This document shows positions 6,139 to 6,623 of a DNA stretch of 6,623 bases, piece by piece; position 1 is the first letter of the stretch; every line of letters starts with the position of its first letter. The position numbers and the translations under genes are program-made. Location of the stretch: the NCBI GenBank assembly GCA_910584045.1, contig CAJTYO010000099.1, positions 1-6,623 on the forward strand, in the 5' to 3' direction. Origin of the DNA: an uncultured Oscillospiraceae bacterium. GTDB taxonomy: Bacteria; Bacillota; Clostridia; Oscillospirales; Oscillospiraceae. The notes beneath the pieces are model-generated. The model was not told the origin of the DNA, did not search any database, and was given only the letters and a program-made list of their open reading frames with translations.

Positions 6139-6486
6139 ATGATGACAACCGCGATGCTGCTGCTGCGCAGCAGTCTTTTTTTGTCTCTGCATCTGGCAGG
6201 AAGCGCCGGAAGCTTCCCCAAGCCCCTTACGCCGGAAGAGGAACAAATCTATTTGGCCCGCTGCGCGGAGGGAGACCTGGAGGCCAGAAATGTGCTGGTC
6301 GAGAGGAATATGAGGCTGGTGGCGCACATTATCAAGAACGGATACCCAGAAGGGAAAGTTTTTATGGGAGGAAAATGGACAGGCTGTGTTCCGGGTGCGC
6401 GGCAGGGCAGTGAATATCCACTGGCAGGTGATTCTGTAGTTTTTCCCCCTCAAATAGTACTCCAAAAAGAAAATAGTAGATTTTAA
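6139..6486 (+). CDS. sigK: 5' fragment of RNA polymerase sporulation sigma factor SigK, interrupted
   Basis: SigK directs late mother-cell transcription in sporulation; it is made as pro-SigK with a membrane-associated N-terminal pro-sequence. AGGAGG (6125-6130) sits 8 nt before ATG 6139; a second ATG follows at 6142. Residues 1-25 are hydrophobic (MLLLRSSLFLSLHLAG), like a pro-sequence. The block SFPKPLTPEEE, then ARNVLVERNMRLVAHIIK (to K66, base 6336), closely matches the start of SigK (FP-PL---EE, ARN-LIE-N-RLVAHIVKK). The expected continuation with DLISIGTIGLIKA, and all of sigma regions 2.3 to 4, is absent. Instead about 49 unrelated residues run to a stop at 6486. Alone this fragment cannot be a working sigma factor. 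Either an intervening (skin-like) element starts here, with the rest of sigK beyond the window, or the gene was cut by a deletion. The identity of the N-terminal part is firm; the cause of the break is open. Confidence 0.8.
   Translation: MMTTAMLLLRSSLFLSLHLAGSAGSFPKPLTPEEEQIYLARCAEGDLEARNVLVERNMRLVAHIIKNGYPEGKVFMGGKWTGCVPGARQGSEYPLAGDSVVFPPQIVLQKENSRF
6157..6182 (+). terminator. terminator-like hairpin inside the first sigK codons
   Basis: CTGCTGC (6157-6163) pairs perfectly with GCAGCAG (6167-6173) around a 3-nt TGC loop, extended by a G-U pair. It is followed by TC and seven Ts (6176-6182). This has the form of an intrinsic terminator, yet it lies in codons about 7-15, encoding part of the hydrophobic pro-sequence (LLLRSSLF). 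It may be a product of Leu/Arg/Ser/Phe codon choice, or it may limit expression when translation is poor. Confidence 0.35.
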
Positions 6487-6623
6487 TGTGCAAATGTGGT
6501 GTAGTACCTATAATCTCTTATTTCTAAGCAGATTTCAAACAGCGAAGAGAATTTTGTCATGCTGTCTTTTGACGGGCCAAACATACGGGCCCGGCGTTTC
6601 CTCTTTCAAACAAGTTTGAGACA
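6337..6623. other. non-sigK sequence following the break (possible intervening-element end)
   Basis: From about 6337 the sequence no longer matches sigK in any frame. The first about 100 bases are still GC-rich. In a different frame (6338-6439) they read like the C-terminal end of a protein (WEENGQAVFRVRGRAVNIHW, then QVIL and TAG). From about 6437 on the DNA becomes AT-rich with no convincing gene. A short pair GGGCC/GGCCC (near 6575-6595) is present. No recombinase or second sigK half is seen before the window ends. Confidence 0.45.

Noticed and set aside
1127..6385. Shared 12-mer AATGGACAGGCT at about 1127 and about 6374, as a possible attachment core
   Set aside because: One 12-base match is expected by chance in a window of this size, and the flanks do not extend the match.
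6052..6465. 137-codon minus-strand ORF opposite the sigK fragment
   Set aside because: It is the shadow of the sigK 5' region and crosses the sigK homology break without any recognisable feature.
1..6623. tRNA genes, rRNA, CRISPR arrays
   Set aside because: No cloverleaf-like TTCRANY arm context, rRNA motif, or regularly spaced short repeat was found; the only repeat pair is the 79-bp element.

Overview
The window reads as chromosomal DNA of a gut-type, moderately high-GC member of the Clostridia, most likely Oscillospiraceae/Ruminococcaceae. This is inferred from the clostridial form of LysA, the AGGAGG ribosome sites, and a sporulation sigma-K-like fragment. No rRNA or other species marker is present, so the genus is not fixed.

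Layout. Positions 1-1330 are a gene-poor, lower-GC junk or accessory stretch. It holds two copies of a 79-bp repeat with a nested dyad (1-79 and 194-272) and a small doubtful ORF over the second copy. It also holds the frameshifted, internally deleted remains of an IS630-family transposase (about 586-910), a good sigma-A-type promoter pointing back into those remains (1017-1045), and some hairpins. Positions 1330-6005 are the housekeeping core, all on the minus strand. In transcription order these are glpK (glycerol kinase), asnS (asparaginyl-tRNA synthetase) and lysA (diaminopimelate decarboxylase), with an intrinsic terminator behind lysA. asnS has its own near-consensus promoter. No clear terminator or promoter was seen in the 225-nt asnS-lysA gap, so lysA may be co-transcribed with asnS. 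The three genes share no pathway beyond general metabolism: amino acid and cell-wall precursor supply, translation, and glycerol use.

At 6047-6140 a divergent control region separates glpK from a plus-strand gene. Its first about 66 residues look like the start of the late-sporulation sigma factor SigK (hydrophobic pro-sequence, then the FPKPLTPEEE and RNMRLVAHIIK blocks). SigK similarity stops abruptly near 6336, before the main -10-binding region, and is replaced by unrelated sequence to the window end. This resembles either the left boundary of a skin-like intervening element, excised during sporulation in some Bacilli and Clostridia, or a deletion-fusion that destroyed sigK. The window ends too soon to decide.

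Most interesting points: the interrupted sigK, with a coding-like tail in another frame just past the break; a terminator-shaped hairpin inside the first sigK codons; a plus-strand promoter, Shine-Dalgarno and 9-codon mini-ORF between asnS and glpK; and the decayed IS630 copy beside a repeated structured element.
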